In this document: piece by piece, positions 57,456 to 64,000 of the stretch | How positions within the stretch are numbered: position 1 is the first letter of the stretch | Layout of the letters: each line of letters opens with the position of its first letter | Source: Paracerasibacillus soli | GTDB taxonomy: Bacteria > Bacillota > Bacilli > Bacillales > Amphibacillaceae | NCBI RefSeq assembly: GCF_034006335.1 | Contig: NZ_JAWDIQ010000001.1 | DNA: 64,000 nucleotides | Reading direction: 5' to 3' (one strand) | Notes under the pieces: generated by a model | Seen by the model: the letters and a program-made list of their open reading frames with translations, nothing else | Database searches by the model: none | Told to the model about the DNA's origin: nothing | Translations under genes and position numbers: made by a program

Positions 57456-57602
57456 ATGTCAGTTGACAAAATCAACGATCAGAAACTTACCCACGATGAA
57501 GAACATACGGAAAAAGGAGCATTTGTATCAGTTTTACTAGTTGGTGGATTTATAGCAATTTTATACGTTATTATTTTTTGGGTTTTCATGGCTAGAGTAT
57601 AA
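57456..57602 (+). CDS. heme-copper enzyme subunit IIa (small, one helix)
   Basis: A 48-residue protein: a charged N terminus (MSVDKINDQKLTHDEEHTEK) then one helix 'GAFVSVLLVGGFIAILYVIIFWVFMARV' (core SVLLVGGFIAILYVIIFWVFM). It is the size and shape of subunit IIa of ba3-type oxidases, which sits beside subunits I and II. GAGGAGGTTGAGGAAA precedes the ATG and subunit II begins 23 bp after the stop. It is shorter than common gene-calling limits. Confidence 0.82.
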   Translation: MSVDKINDQKLTHDEEHTEKGAFVSVLLVGGFIAILYVIIFWVFMARV

Positions 57603-57625
57603 GTAGATAAAAAGGAGGAAATGAC

Positions 57626-58087
57626 ATGCATCGTTTTGAAAAAATTTGGCTTATTTTAAGTAGCGCACTTATTATCGGCTTTATGTTAGTTACAGGATAT
57701 CAAGCATTTGCATTAGGGATGGCTCCACCGAGTCATCAGGAAATACTTGATCCACAAAAGGTAGATGAAACGGCACCATTTGATAACCCAGGTGTGAAAA
57801 AAATAGGTGAAAATGAATATGAGGTAGTGATGACATTACAAATTTTCAGTTTTACACCTGCAGAAATTGAAGTTCCCGCAGGTTCGACGGTACATTTCAT
57901 TATGACATCAAAAGACGTTGTACATGGTTTTCAAGTAGCAGGCACAAATCTGAACACGATGGTTATGCCTGGTTACATTCAAAAGGCAACACAAAAGTTT
58001 GATAAACCTGGTGAATACTTAGTTTTATGTAATGAGTATTGTGGGGCTGGACACCAATTTATGAGTACGACAATTACAGTAAAATAG
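57626..58087 (+). CDS. CuA-containing subunit II of a B-type heme-copper enzyme
   Basis: A 153-residue protein: one N-terminal helix, then an external cupredoxin. The binuclear CuA site is complete: His in 'DVVHGFQV' and 'CNEYCGAGHQFM' (Cys-x-Glu-x-Cys, His, Met). The short length and single helix are typical of ba3 (B-type) enzymes. It accepts electrons from cytochrome c. AAAGGAGGAAATGAC precedes the ATG. Co-transcribed with subunits IIa and I. Confidence 0.93.
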   Translation: MHRFEKIWLILSSALIIGFMLVTGYQAFALGMAPPSHQEILDPQKVDETAPFDNPGVKKIGENEYEVVMTLQIFSFTPAEIEVPAGSTVHFIMTSKDVVHGFQVAGTNLNTMVMPGYIQKATQKFDKPGEYLVLCNEYCGAGHQFMSTTITVK

Positions 58088-58102
58088 AAGGGAAGTGTAA
58101 TA

Positions 58103-59779
58103 ATGGCAATAGCACAATCTACAAAACATAAAATTAATAAGAGCTTTGGTCTACAACTTGAAGATGCAAGGCTATCCAAGACTTATTTTATCGTGTCATT
58201 TACCGCTTTACTATTTGGTGGTTTGTTAGGTTTGTTACAAGGGCTCAATCGTGCTGGTTGGTTAACGTTACCAAGTTGGCTTAATTACTACCAGGTATTA
58301 ACAGCACATGGATTATTTTTAGTTGTTGTATTTACTGCATTCTTTACAATTGGATATTTTTATGCAGGACTATCCCATACATTAGGTGGATTATTACCAA
58401 AGGTTCGCATAATGGGTTGGATTGGTTTTTCATTAAAAATAATAGGATTTATCTTTGCTGTCGTACCAATTTTACAAAATAAAGCATCTGTACTTTATAC
58501 ATTTTACCCACCAATGGCTGCAGCACCTTCATTTTATATTGGTTTAGCTCTGATCGTTGTGGGGATTTGGATCTGTGCATTTGGTGCATTTATCAATGTA
58601 GCGCATTGGAGAAAAGCACATAAAGGTGAGCATTTACCAATCTTAGCTTTCTTTGCAACAGGTGTATTCGTCTTATTATTCTTCGGAAGCATACCAGTTG
58701 CTGTTGAGGTAATTGTACTCATTATCCCATGGTCATTTGGCTGGGTAGATACTATTAATGTAATGCTTAGTCGGACTTTATTCTGGGCATTTGGTCATAC
58801 ACTAGTAAATATTTGGTATTTAACTGCTGTTTCAGCATGGTATGTTATCGTGCCGAAAGTAATTGGTGGAAGAAGATTTAGTGACTTACTAACGAGAATT
58901 GTCGTTATTTTATTAGTTATTTTAAATATTACAGGTGGATTCCACCATCAAATTGTGGACCCTGGGATTTCATTCCCTGTTAAATTCATGCACGTCTTCA
59001 TGAGTTTATCTATCGGATTCCCATCATTAATGACAGCATATGCAATGTTTTCTGTATTTGAAAAAACAGGTAGAAGAAAAGGTGGCAAAGGTCTATTTGG
59101 TTGGTTTAAAGAACTACCGTGGGGCGATGTACGCTTCTTAGCACCAATGATTGCAATGATTGCCTTTATACCTGCCGGTGCAGGCGGTATTGTACAAACA
59201 ACAAACCAATTGGACCAAGTTGTTCATAATACGATGTGGATTGTTGGTCACTTCCACTTAACAATCGGAATGTCTGTTGTCTTAACATTCTTTGGAATTA
59301 GCTATTGGTTAGTCCCTTATATATCAGGACGTGTACTCACACCAAAAATGAATAAATTTGGAGTAGCACAAACGATTGTGTGGACAATAGCAATGTCACT
59401 TATGGCAATCTCAATGCACGTAGTTGGTTTGTTTGGGTCACCAAGACGGACGTCCTTTACAACATACGGAGATAACGTAACAGCTTTAGGTTGGAACCCA
59501 TATTTAGTTATCGCGGGAGTTGGCGCAACATTATTAGTAGTAGGTGTAATCATGCAAGTTTGGGCGGTATTCCATCTCATGTTTCGAGCTCCAAAGGGGG
59601 AAGAAGAATTCCCGATTGCAGAAGAAGAGGAAAATGCAACGAAAACACCATATTGGACAGAACGCTGGACACGCTGGATCGTGCTTATGCTAATTATAGT
59701 AGGGATGGCCTATATCATTCCATTAGTTGACTTTATTACAAACGCACCTCCAGGATCCCCACCATTCAAAACATGGTGA
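58103..59779 (+). CDS. B-type heme-copper subunit I lacking the active-site tyrosine (oxidase or NO reductase)
   Basis: A 558-residue intact frame with at least twelve helices. Metal ligands are present: His232 in 'FGHTLVN', His281-His282 in 'GFHHQIVDPG' (CuB or FeB site) and His383/His385 in 'VGHFHLTIG' (hemes). In oxygen reductases, the first ligand is followed at +4 by the cross-linked Tyr (HPxVY); here +4 is Asn236. NO-reducing members of the superfamily lack this Tyr (the qNOR at 53.8 kb has HLWVE). The usual database name would be b(o/a)3-type cytochrome c oxidase subunit 1, but the missing Tyr makes NO reduction a real possibility. AGAAGGGAAGTGTAAT precedes the ATG. Confidence 0.88.
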   Translation: MAIAQSTKHKINKSFGLQLEDARLSKTYFIVSFTALLFGGLLGLLQGLNRAGWLTLPSWLNYYQVLTAHGLFLVVVFTAFFTIGYFYAGLSHTLGGLLPKVRIMGWIGFSLKIIGFIFAVVPILQNKASVLYTFYPPMAAAPSFYIGLALIVVGIWICAFGAFINVAHWRKAHKGEHLPILAFFATGVFVLLFFGSIPVAVEVIVLIIPWSFGWVDTINVMLSRTLFWAFGHTLVNIWYLTAVSAWYVIVPKVIGGRRFSDLLTRIVVILLVILNITGGFHHQIVDPGISFPVKFMHVFMSLSIGFPSLMTAYAMFSVFEKTGRRKGGKGLFGWFKELPWGDVRFLAPMIAMIAFIPAGAGGIVQTTNQLDQVVHNTMWIVGHFHLTIGMSVVLTFFGISYWLVPYISGRVLTPKMNKFGVAQTIVWTIAMSLMAISMHVVGLFGSPRRTSFTTYGDNVTALGWNPYLVIAGVGATLLVVGVIMQVWAVFHLMFRAPKGEEEFPIAEEEENATKTPYWTERWTRWIVLMLIIVGMAYIIPLVDFITNAPPGSPPFKTW

Positions 59780-59840
59780 GAGAAAAGCGGATGCAACGTT
59801 TAGCGACGTCGAAGTGTTAATGGAATTGATAAATAATGAA

Positions 59841-59875
59841 AATGGAACGAGTTGAAATATGTCTCGTTCCTTCTC
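59841..59875 (+). terminator. hairpin between subunit I and SCO genes
   Basis: GGAACGAG-ttgaaatatgt-CTCGTTCC, a perfect 8-bp stem followed by TTCTCT. It may be a partial terminator or an RNA-processing point that sets the level of the SCO gene. Confidence 0.45.
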
Positions 59876-59919
59876 TATATGGTAGAAAGTCAAGCAATAC
59901 ATGTGAAAGAGGTGGCGTC

Positions 59920-60552
59920 ATGTTTAAGAATAAGCAAACTTTACAAAGTATAATTGTCGTTATCTTATTTGGATTTGTCTTATTTTTTATCGGTACAAAT
60001 GGCTTTCAAGCTTTTACAGCAGAAGTTGCTAGAACGAATCGTTTGCTTACTGACAAGCCGCAATTCCCGAATGTGACGTTAGAAGATAGTAAAGGACGTA
60101 CGTATTCATTTGATGAGTTTGCAGGAAAATATGTGTTGCTCACTTTTATTTATACTGCGTGTACGGATGTTTGTCCGAAAATGGAAGTGAATATGGCGGA
60201 AGTGTATAAAGGGATACCAAAACAATATTTGGGAAAAGATATTGTCTTTTTAAGTATTAGTTTTGATACAGAGCGAGATGATCCTGCTACTTTAGAAAAA
60301 TACCGCGCTTACTTTAATAGTGATGGGGAAACATGGCGTATGGCTCGTATCCCTAATGAAGAGGAATTACAAGCTTTATTAAAAGAGTTTGGTATTGTTG
60401 TCATTCCAGATGGAAATGGTAATTTCACACATAATACATCATTTTATGTTGTCGATCCAACTGGTACGCTAATCAACGTATTAGATTTTCAAAAGATAGA
60501 CGCAGCATCTGACGTCGTACAAAGTTTATTGCAACAGAAAGGAGAGGAATGA
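59920..60552 (+). CDS. SCO1/SenC-family copper chaperone
   Basis: A 210-residue protein, N-terminal membrane anchor (IIVVILFGFVLFFIGTNGF) and external thioredoxin-like domain with 'YTACTDVCPKME' (CxxxC) and the later copper-ligand His in 'NFTHNTSFYVVD'. SCO proteins load copper into the CuA site of subunit II, which fits its position in this operon and supports a functional CuA site. ATG 59920 follows GAAAGAGGTGGCG; longer starts upstream overlap the intergenic hairpin. Confidence 0.9.
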   Translation: MFKNKQTLQSIIVVILFGFVLFFIGTNGFQAFTAEVARTNRLLTDKPQFPNVTLEDSKGRTYSFDEFAGKYVLLTFIYTACTDVCPKMEVNMAEVYKGIPKQYLGKDIVFLSISFDTERDDPATLEKYRAYFNSDGETWRMARIPNEEELQALLKEFGIVVIPDGNGNFTHNTSFYVVDPTGTLINVLDFQKIDAASDVVQSLLQQKGEE

Positions 60553-60555
60553 CAG

Positions 60556-61113
60556 ATGGAACAACCTAAATACGGTCTCGCATTATTTATCTTCCTTGCA
60601 ATTCCTCCTGTTGCTCATTTAATGGAATCGATTATGATTATCCATATGCATATGCAAATGCCACTCATTGTGATAGCCGGAATTCTTATGGCACCCTTTT
60701 TTCAAAAAAGATACCCCAATTTTTTTGCTGAATGGAATGAAGATGGGATTCCAGGGATACTATTATTTTTAATAGTATTTGGATTCTGGATGATTCCAAA
60801 AACAATGGATGATGCTTTGACAATTGTACCAGTAGAATTATTTAAGTTTTTTAGTTTAGCTATTTTATGTGGAATACCTTTACGGGATAGTTGGAAAAAG
60901 TTATCGGATAAAAAGAAAAATATGGTTTTTATTTTATTTATCATATTGTTTAGTTTAATGGGATCTTTATATATGTTTTCGCCAAATCAATTATGTAATA
61001 ATTACCTGCAGATAGAACAAGTCACATTAGCTTGGGGATTTTTTATTACCGCTGCGGCGTTGCTCATTTATGTTCTGCAACTATTATTAATTAATCCTGA
61101 TGATTATGAATGA
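60556..61113 (+). CDS. membrane protein of the heme-copper operon
   Basis: A 185-residue protein with five predicted helices. Notable residues: 'MIIHMHMQMP' (His/Met-rich, about 27-36), possibly metal-binding, and a conserved-looking 'KTMDDALTIVPVELFKFFSL' (core TMDDALTIVPVELFK). It starts 3 bp after the SCO stop, with AAAGGAGAGGAATGAC as site. I do not recognise a named family; a role in assembly or copper delivery is suggested only by context. Confidence 0.6.
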   Translation: MEQPKYGLALFIFLAIPPVAHLMESIMIIHMHMQMPLIVIAGILMAPFFQKRYPNFFAEWNEDGIPGILLFLIVFGFWMIPKTMDDALTIVPVELFKFFSLAILCGIPLRDSWKKLSDKKKNMVFILFIILFSLMGSLYMFSPNQLCNNYLQIEQVTLAWGFFITAAALLIYVLQLLLINPDDYE

Positions 61114-61130
61114 AATTGGATTACTTATTT

Positions 61131-61156
61131 TGAAAAAGAGATTATGCTCTTTTTGT
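61131..61156. terminator. terminator after the heme-copper operon
   Basis: GAAAAAGAG-attat-GCTCTTTTTG: short stem with A/T flanks between convergent operons, usable in both directions. Confidence 0.65.
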
Positions 61157-61175
61157 GTAAAGAGAGAAGTCAAAG

Positions 61176-61218
61176 GGGCCGGACATAAGGGTCTGACAAT
61201 TTTGTTTTGTCCCAGCCG
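61176..61218 (-). terminator. possible gerP operon terminator
   Basis: On the minus strand GGCTGGGACA...TGTCCGGCCCC pair around a T-poor loop, 25 bases after the gerPF stop. The T-run that follows is short. Confidence 0.5.
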
Positions 61219-61242
61219 CTACTCATGCTATACATGCGTTTA

Positions 61243-61460
61243 TTACGTATTTCCAGCAATATTTTGATCAAGAAAATCTGATCAACGGGATTGGTAGAAC
61301 TAAAACCAGTGTTTGTGCATATAAAATCACCTGTATTAAAAGAACCAGAACCAGCTGCTGTTTTGTCTGAACCTTTAGGAGAAAGATAAAACGAATCGCC
61401 AAAATTTACAATACCGTCCACACTATTAATTTTAACTGGACCTACGATAGATGGCATCAT
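61243..61460 (-). CDS. gerPF: spore germination protein GerPF (frameshifted near the end)
   Basis: The product is about 72 residues. 'MPSIVGPVKINSVDGIVNFGDSFYLSPKGSDK' begins like GerPF/GerPA family proteins (core NFGDSFYLSPK), followed by 'GSGSFNTGDFI'. Near 61283 one base appears missing: the correct end 'VDQDFLDQNIAGNT' and stop (61243-61245) are in the next frame, while the uncorrected frame runs on to 61170 with non-family sequence. GerP proteins sit in the inner spore coat and let germinants reach their receptors. Last gene of the operon. Confidence 0.9.
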
Positions 61461-61549
61461 GTAACACCTTCTTGTTACATATTTAGAGAATAAGGTAAAT
61501 CCTCTGTAGATATTTTCATCATATGTGAAAGATACACGATTTGTGCACT

Positions 61550-61933
61550 TTAAGGATTCTGATGCTTCCTAATTTTACGGATATGTTTGGTGCGTGAATC
61601 CGCTTTTACCTCTTGTAAACTTCCTAATTGAAAAATGGATGAGCCATTCACTGCTATTGTAAATATATTTTTAGTACGAATATATGGCTGGTGATGAAAC
61701 GTATTTTTTTGAACGGATGGTGATTGTTGTATCCATTTCGGCTTTCTTGAAAAAATAGGGTAATCAGCATATGTTACCTCTTTATGGGCGTTAAACACTG
61801 CACTTGGTTGTTGTACTGCGATTGCACGTGAAGTTGGATGTGCCTTTTTTGTATCTCCTATTGATAAAATAGAACTAAACGTAACTGAATTTACATCAAT
61901 GGATTGGATATGCACAGTTCTTTTTGTTTTCAA
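61550..61933 (-). CDS. gerPE: spore germination protein GerPE
   Basis: A 127-residue protein; 'VHIQSIDVNSVTFSSILSIGDTKKAHPTSRAIAVQ' contains the GerPE words VNSVTFSSILSIGD and the later 'SSIFQLGS'. TTG 61933 lies just after the gerPD stop with GGTGGAGG as its site; the longer upstream frame is antisense-free but overlaps gerPD. Coat protein of the GerP set. Confidence 0.88.
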   Translation of the reverse strand: MKTKRTVHIQSIDVNSVTFSSILSIGDTKKAHPTSRAIAVQQPSAVFNAHKEVTYADYPIFSRKPKWIQQSPSVQKNTFHHQPYIRTKNIFTIAVNGSSIFQLGSLQEVKADSRTKHIRKIRKHQNP

Positions 61934-61934
61934 G

Positions 61935-62117
61935 CTAACCTCCACCAACAGGTGCAAGTGGTACGATTGGTCCGACATAATATGACTCAGGTGGTGTGTC
62001 AAAAAAAGATGAGAGAATAAAATAATCATTATCTCCGATTAAAAAGACGGAAGATGAAGCTACTGATTCCACCTGAATGTCTCCTACTTCTAAATTCCAA
62101 TTATGCACTTCCATCAT
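61935..62117 (-). CDS. gerPD: spore germination protein GerPD
   Basis: About 60 residues: 'LEVGDIQVESVASSSVFLIGD' (core GDIQVESVASSSVFLIGD) and C-terminal 'FDTPPESYYVGPIVPLAPVGGG' (core FDTPPES...GPIVPLAP) are diagnostic. The start overlaps the end of gerPC; AAGGAG could serve TTG 62120 or ATG 62117, so the exact first codon is open. Confidence 0.88.
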   Translation of the reverse strand: MMEVHNWNLEVGDIQVESVASSSVFLIGDNDYFILSSFFDTPPESYYVGPIVPLAPVGGG

Positions 62118-62709
62118 CAATGGGAGCATCTCCTTGTTTTGTAATACCTTCTATATATTTTCGTAAAGAATGGTGAATCTCGTTTTTTGTGTTTTCTGTT
62201 AGATAAGCTTGTAACTCTTGATTACTTGCAATATTTTGTTTGCGTGCTTTTTGTTTGTAATATGCGATACGTTGTGGTAATTGTTTTTGAATATCCTCAA
62301 CTAAAGCTGCTTGATGTTTTTCATCAATGGGTTGTTGATATTCATTCGCGAGTTGTTGGATAATTTGCGGACCTGCTTCATTTAAATAAGCTCTTAATTG
62401 ATGTTGAACATCTTGAGGTAAGGTGCCCATTTGTTTTGAATTGTTGTTTTGTGCTGATGTTGCTGCTTGCAAGTCATCAATGTTCGCTAAATCTTGTGGT
62501 GATAGTCCAATTTGTAATGTACCTTCTAAATGTTCAATTTTCAACTGATCAAAATGGTATTCTATTTTATCAACAGCGGGTTGTGTAGGTTGATTTAGTT
62601 TATCTTCTAAAGAGTTTATTTGTTGTTCAAGTTTATGAATACGTTCTGTTTGCTCATTATTTTGATGCTGTAGATCATATACGTAGTGGTAAAGCTCATG
62701 TATGTTCAT
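62101..62709 (-). CDS. gerPC: spore germination protein GerPC
   Basis: A 202-residue protein. N-terminal coiled coil 'LHQHQNNEQTERIHKLEQQI'-like region (as written 'QHQNNEQTERIHKLEQQINS', heptads) followed by 'IEYHFDQLKIEHLEGTLQIGLSP' (core YHFDQLKIEHLEGTLQIG), the GerPC hallmark. The long glutamine-rich helix after it is typical. ATG 62709 follows AAAAGGGGAATA. It is the only large GerP protein and overlaps gerPD by a few bases. Confidence 0.92.
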   Translation of the reverse strand: MNIHELYHYVYDLQHQNNEQTERIHKLEQQINSLEDKLNQPTQPAVDKIEYHFDQLKIEHLEGTLQIGLSPQDLANIDDLQAATSAQNNNSKQMGTLPQDVQHQLRAYLNEAGPQIIQQLANEYQQPIDEKHQAALVEDIQKQLPQRIAYYKQKARKQNIASNQELQAYLTENTKNEIHHSLRKYIEGITKQGDAPIDDGSA

Positions 62710-62795
62710 TTTTATTCCCCTTTTATAAAATTCCATGTAGGCGAATACCTATCTCATACATTTTATGCAGAATTAGTTGTGATGTGTATATGAAA

Positions 62796-63020
62796 TTATT
62801 CCCCCGGCTCAATGAGGGGAACAAGTGGTGTATGGGTTGCTTCTTGCGTAATATCTTCATAAGGTACAGGCTCTGCGAGTTGTGTGAAACCTCCCGTATC
62901 GTAAATATCACTTTTTGCTTGTATACTTCCTGTACTACCAATTTGTAATACGGATGAGTTCGCAATGCTGCCGACTTTTAACAAATGAATTTGTATGGAT
63001 TGGTGAACAATAAAATTCAA
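62796..63020 (-). CDS. gerPB: spore germination protein GerPB
   Basis: The product is 74 residues from TTG 63020: 'NFIVHQSIQIHLLKVGSIANSSVLQIGSTGSIQAKSDIYDTGGF' holds the GerPB words HQSIQIHLLKVGSIANSSVLQIGS and SDIYDTGGF; the C terminus 'PLVPLIEPGE' is also typical. It begins four bases after the gerPA stop, with the weak site AGGGACGTG. Coat-located, role in germinant permeability. Confidence 0.9.
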   Translation of the reverse strand: MNFIVHQSIQIHLLKVGSIANSSVLQIGSTGSIQAKSDIYDTGGFTQLAEPVPYEDITQEATHTPLVPLIEPGE

Positions 63021-63024
63021 AAAA

Positions 63025-63243
63025 TCACGTCCCTGTAATAGGTTGATCAATTGCATCCGCATCAAATACTCTTGTATGTGAGTTAGCTAAATGTACACGG
63101 ATACCATCACCCGTATTAAAGGATCCACCACCGGCATATGTTTTTGCACTACTATCTGGGGACATTGAATAAACGTCACCAATATTAAATATAGATGAAG
63201 ATGAAACAGTAATAACTTTTACAGCACCTACCATTGCCGGCAA
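63025..63243 (-). CDS. gerPA: spore germination protein GerPA
   Basis: The product is 72 residues. 'MPAMVGAVKVITVSSSSIFNIGDVYSMSP' (core SSSIFNIGDVYSMSP) and 'GGGSFNTGDG' define the GerPA/GerPF fold. TTG 63243 lies eight bases after AAAAGGAGGGG. First gene of the gerPABCDEF operon, behind a SigK-type promoter. Confidence 0.92.
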   Translation of the reverse strand: MPAMVGAVKVITVSSSSIFNIGDVYSMSPDSSAKTYAGGGSFNTGDGIRVHLANSHTRVFDADAIDQPITGT

Positions 63244-63309
63244 CGATATCCCCTCCTTTTCTCCGTGTTGGGAAATGATTATTCCTAGGCACTTTTAACT
63301 TTTCTTTAA

Positions 63310-63335
63310 TAGCTTATGATAATAATTAAAAAAGT
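63310..63335 (-). promoter_or_regulatory. SigK-type promoter of the gerP operon
   Basis: On the minus strand CATAAGCTA (63318-63310) is a perfect match to the SigK -10 consensus CATAN3TA; an AC dinucleotide for the -35 lies 15 bases upstream (63335-63334). gerP is a mother-cell, SigK-dependent operon in Bacillus. The box is 67 bp before gerPA. Confidence 0.7.
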
Positions 63336-63532
63336 TGAAGGATAAAGTGTTAGCGTGAAGAAGTTATAAAAAGATGAGAGTCATGCTAGCGCTTTTATGA
63401 GAGAAGTATTTAATATTTACGTATTTTATCTTATCAAACTAAACTAAAGGCTTTTATTCGCTTGATGTAGGAAACGGATGATTGAATCGAATTCGTCTAC
63501 CCACCCGTGTCGATTTTTCTAAAAGATTGTCC

Positions 63533-63562
63533 CTACCAAATGCAGTTGCATTTGGTAGGTAG
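63533..63562 (-). terminator. rocD terminator
   Basis: CTACCAAATGCA-gt-TGCATTTGGTAG is a perfect 12-bp stem seven bases beyond the rocD stop; the T-run on the minus strand comes late (CAATCTTTT). Confidence 0.7.
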
Positions 63563-63568
63563 GAAGGA

Positions 63569-64000
63569 TTAATTTTGTAAAACTTCACGGATTCGTTCTA
63601 ATGCCCAATCTAAATCTTCTTTTTCAATAATGAGTGGTGGTGCAAATCGAATAACATTTTCATGTGTTTCTTTACAGAGCAGCCCTTTTTCTTTTAATGC
63701 CTCACAATATGGGCGAGCAGATTCTGTTAATTCTATTCCAATAAATAAGCCGCGACCACGTACTTCTTTAATCTTTTCATTCCGAATCTTTTTTAATTCC
63801 TCGACCATGTACGTTCCCAATTCCAAAGAACGATCAGTTAGATTTTCTTCAAGTAATACGTCTAACGATGCAATGGATACTGCGCAAGCAAGAGGGTTTC
63901 CACCAAACGTGGATCCGTGGGAACCAGGATTAAAAACACCTAGAATTTCTTTGTTTGCAACAACACAAGATATTGGCATGACACCGCCACCTAATGCTTT
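63569..64000 (-). CDS. rocD: ornithine aminotransferase RocD, C-terminal part
   Basis: The gene runs off the right edge; 143 C-terminal residues are visible. '[20 protein letters not shown]' starts with the PLP-binding lysine (K of KALGGG at 63998-64000), followed by '[22 protein letters not shown]' (core [16 protein letters not shown]), diagnostic of class III aminotransferases of the ornithine/acetylornithine branch. '[13 protein letters not shown]' also fits. It converts ornithine and 2-oxoglutarate to glutamate semialdehyde and glutamate in arginine catabolism. ArgD-like acetylornithine aminotransferase is the alternative. Confidence 0.85.
   Translation of the reverse strand, partial: KALGGGVMPISCVVANKEILGVFNPGSHGSTFGGNPLACAVSIASLDVLLEENLTDRSLELGTYMVEELKKIRNEKIKEVRGRGLFIGIELTESARPYCEALKEKGLLCKETHENVIRFAPPLIIEKEDLDWALERIREVLQN

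Overview
The window comes from a low-G+C, endospore-forming Bacillaceae chromosome, probably of the Oceanobacillus/Virgibacillus/Bacillus type. The reasons are an alpha/beta-type small acid-soluble spore protein, a complete gerPABCDEF operon, Bacillus-style ribosome binding sites with frequent TTG/GTG starts, and a gene order following the B. subtilis yheA-to-gerP segment: yheA, yhaR, yhaO-yhaN, yhaM, yhaL, prsA, yhaJ, yhaI, yhaH, trpP, hit, ecsAB, yhaA, hmoB, pbpF, yhfH, yhfI, lplJ, lcfB, comK, yhjD, yhjE, addBA, gerP. The species cannot be fixed from the sequence alone. No rRNA, tRNA or CRISPR array was seen.

Layout. 1-7 kb: a broken GNAT acetyltransferase, a cation-efflux transporter, a zinc-dependent phospholipase C-like protein, fumC, an alpha/beta SASP, an MsmX-type sugar-importer ATPase and a PucR-type regulator. 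7-15 kb: yheA, yhaR, a YhzD-like protein, the YhaO/YhaN nuclease-ATPase pair, a GbsR-type regulator, the exoribonuclease yhaM and yhaL. 15-24 kb: prsA, small membrane proteins, yhaI, a second GbsR-type regulator divergent from an opuA glycine-betaine ABC operon, yhaH, trpP with a clear TRAP-site leader, and hit. 24-38 kb: ecsAB, an M20 amidohydrolase, a PAP2 phosphatase, a liaFSR-like cell-envelope stress module, bdbC plus a thioredoxin-like partner, hmoB, pbpF, pepF and yhfH. 38-51 kb: yhfI, lplJ, lcfB behind a perfect FadR operator, comK with a candidate autoregulatory box, yhjD, yhjE and the addBA recombination nuclease. 51-64 kb is more accessory: a DUF4190 protein, a lipoprotein, a GNAT enzyme, a quinol nitric-oxide reductase gene (norB) that has lost its 5' end and is split by an IS200/IS605-type element, then a B-type heme-copper oxidase-like operon (subunits IIa, II and I, SCO, membrane protein), the gerP operon and the end of rocD.

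Three themes stand out. First, the heme-copper enzyme at 58.1 kb lacks the active-site tyrosine of oxygen reductases (H232-T-L-V-N236). It lies beside the wrecked norB and has an FNR-like box upstream, so it may be a CuA-containing nitric-oxide reductase rather than an oxidase. Second, four copies of a roughly 100-150 bp two-hairpin intergenic element, with compensatory changes in its stems, are scattered through the first half. Third, almost forty single-base reading-frame breaks occur across conserved genes, most of them consistent with a missing base. This looks far more like sequencing/assembly error than gene decay, so broken genes are annotated here as joined coding regions. The norB damage is different: it is structural and looks real.
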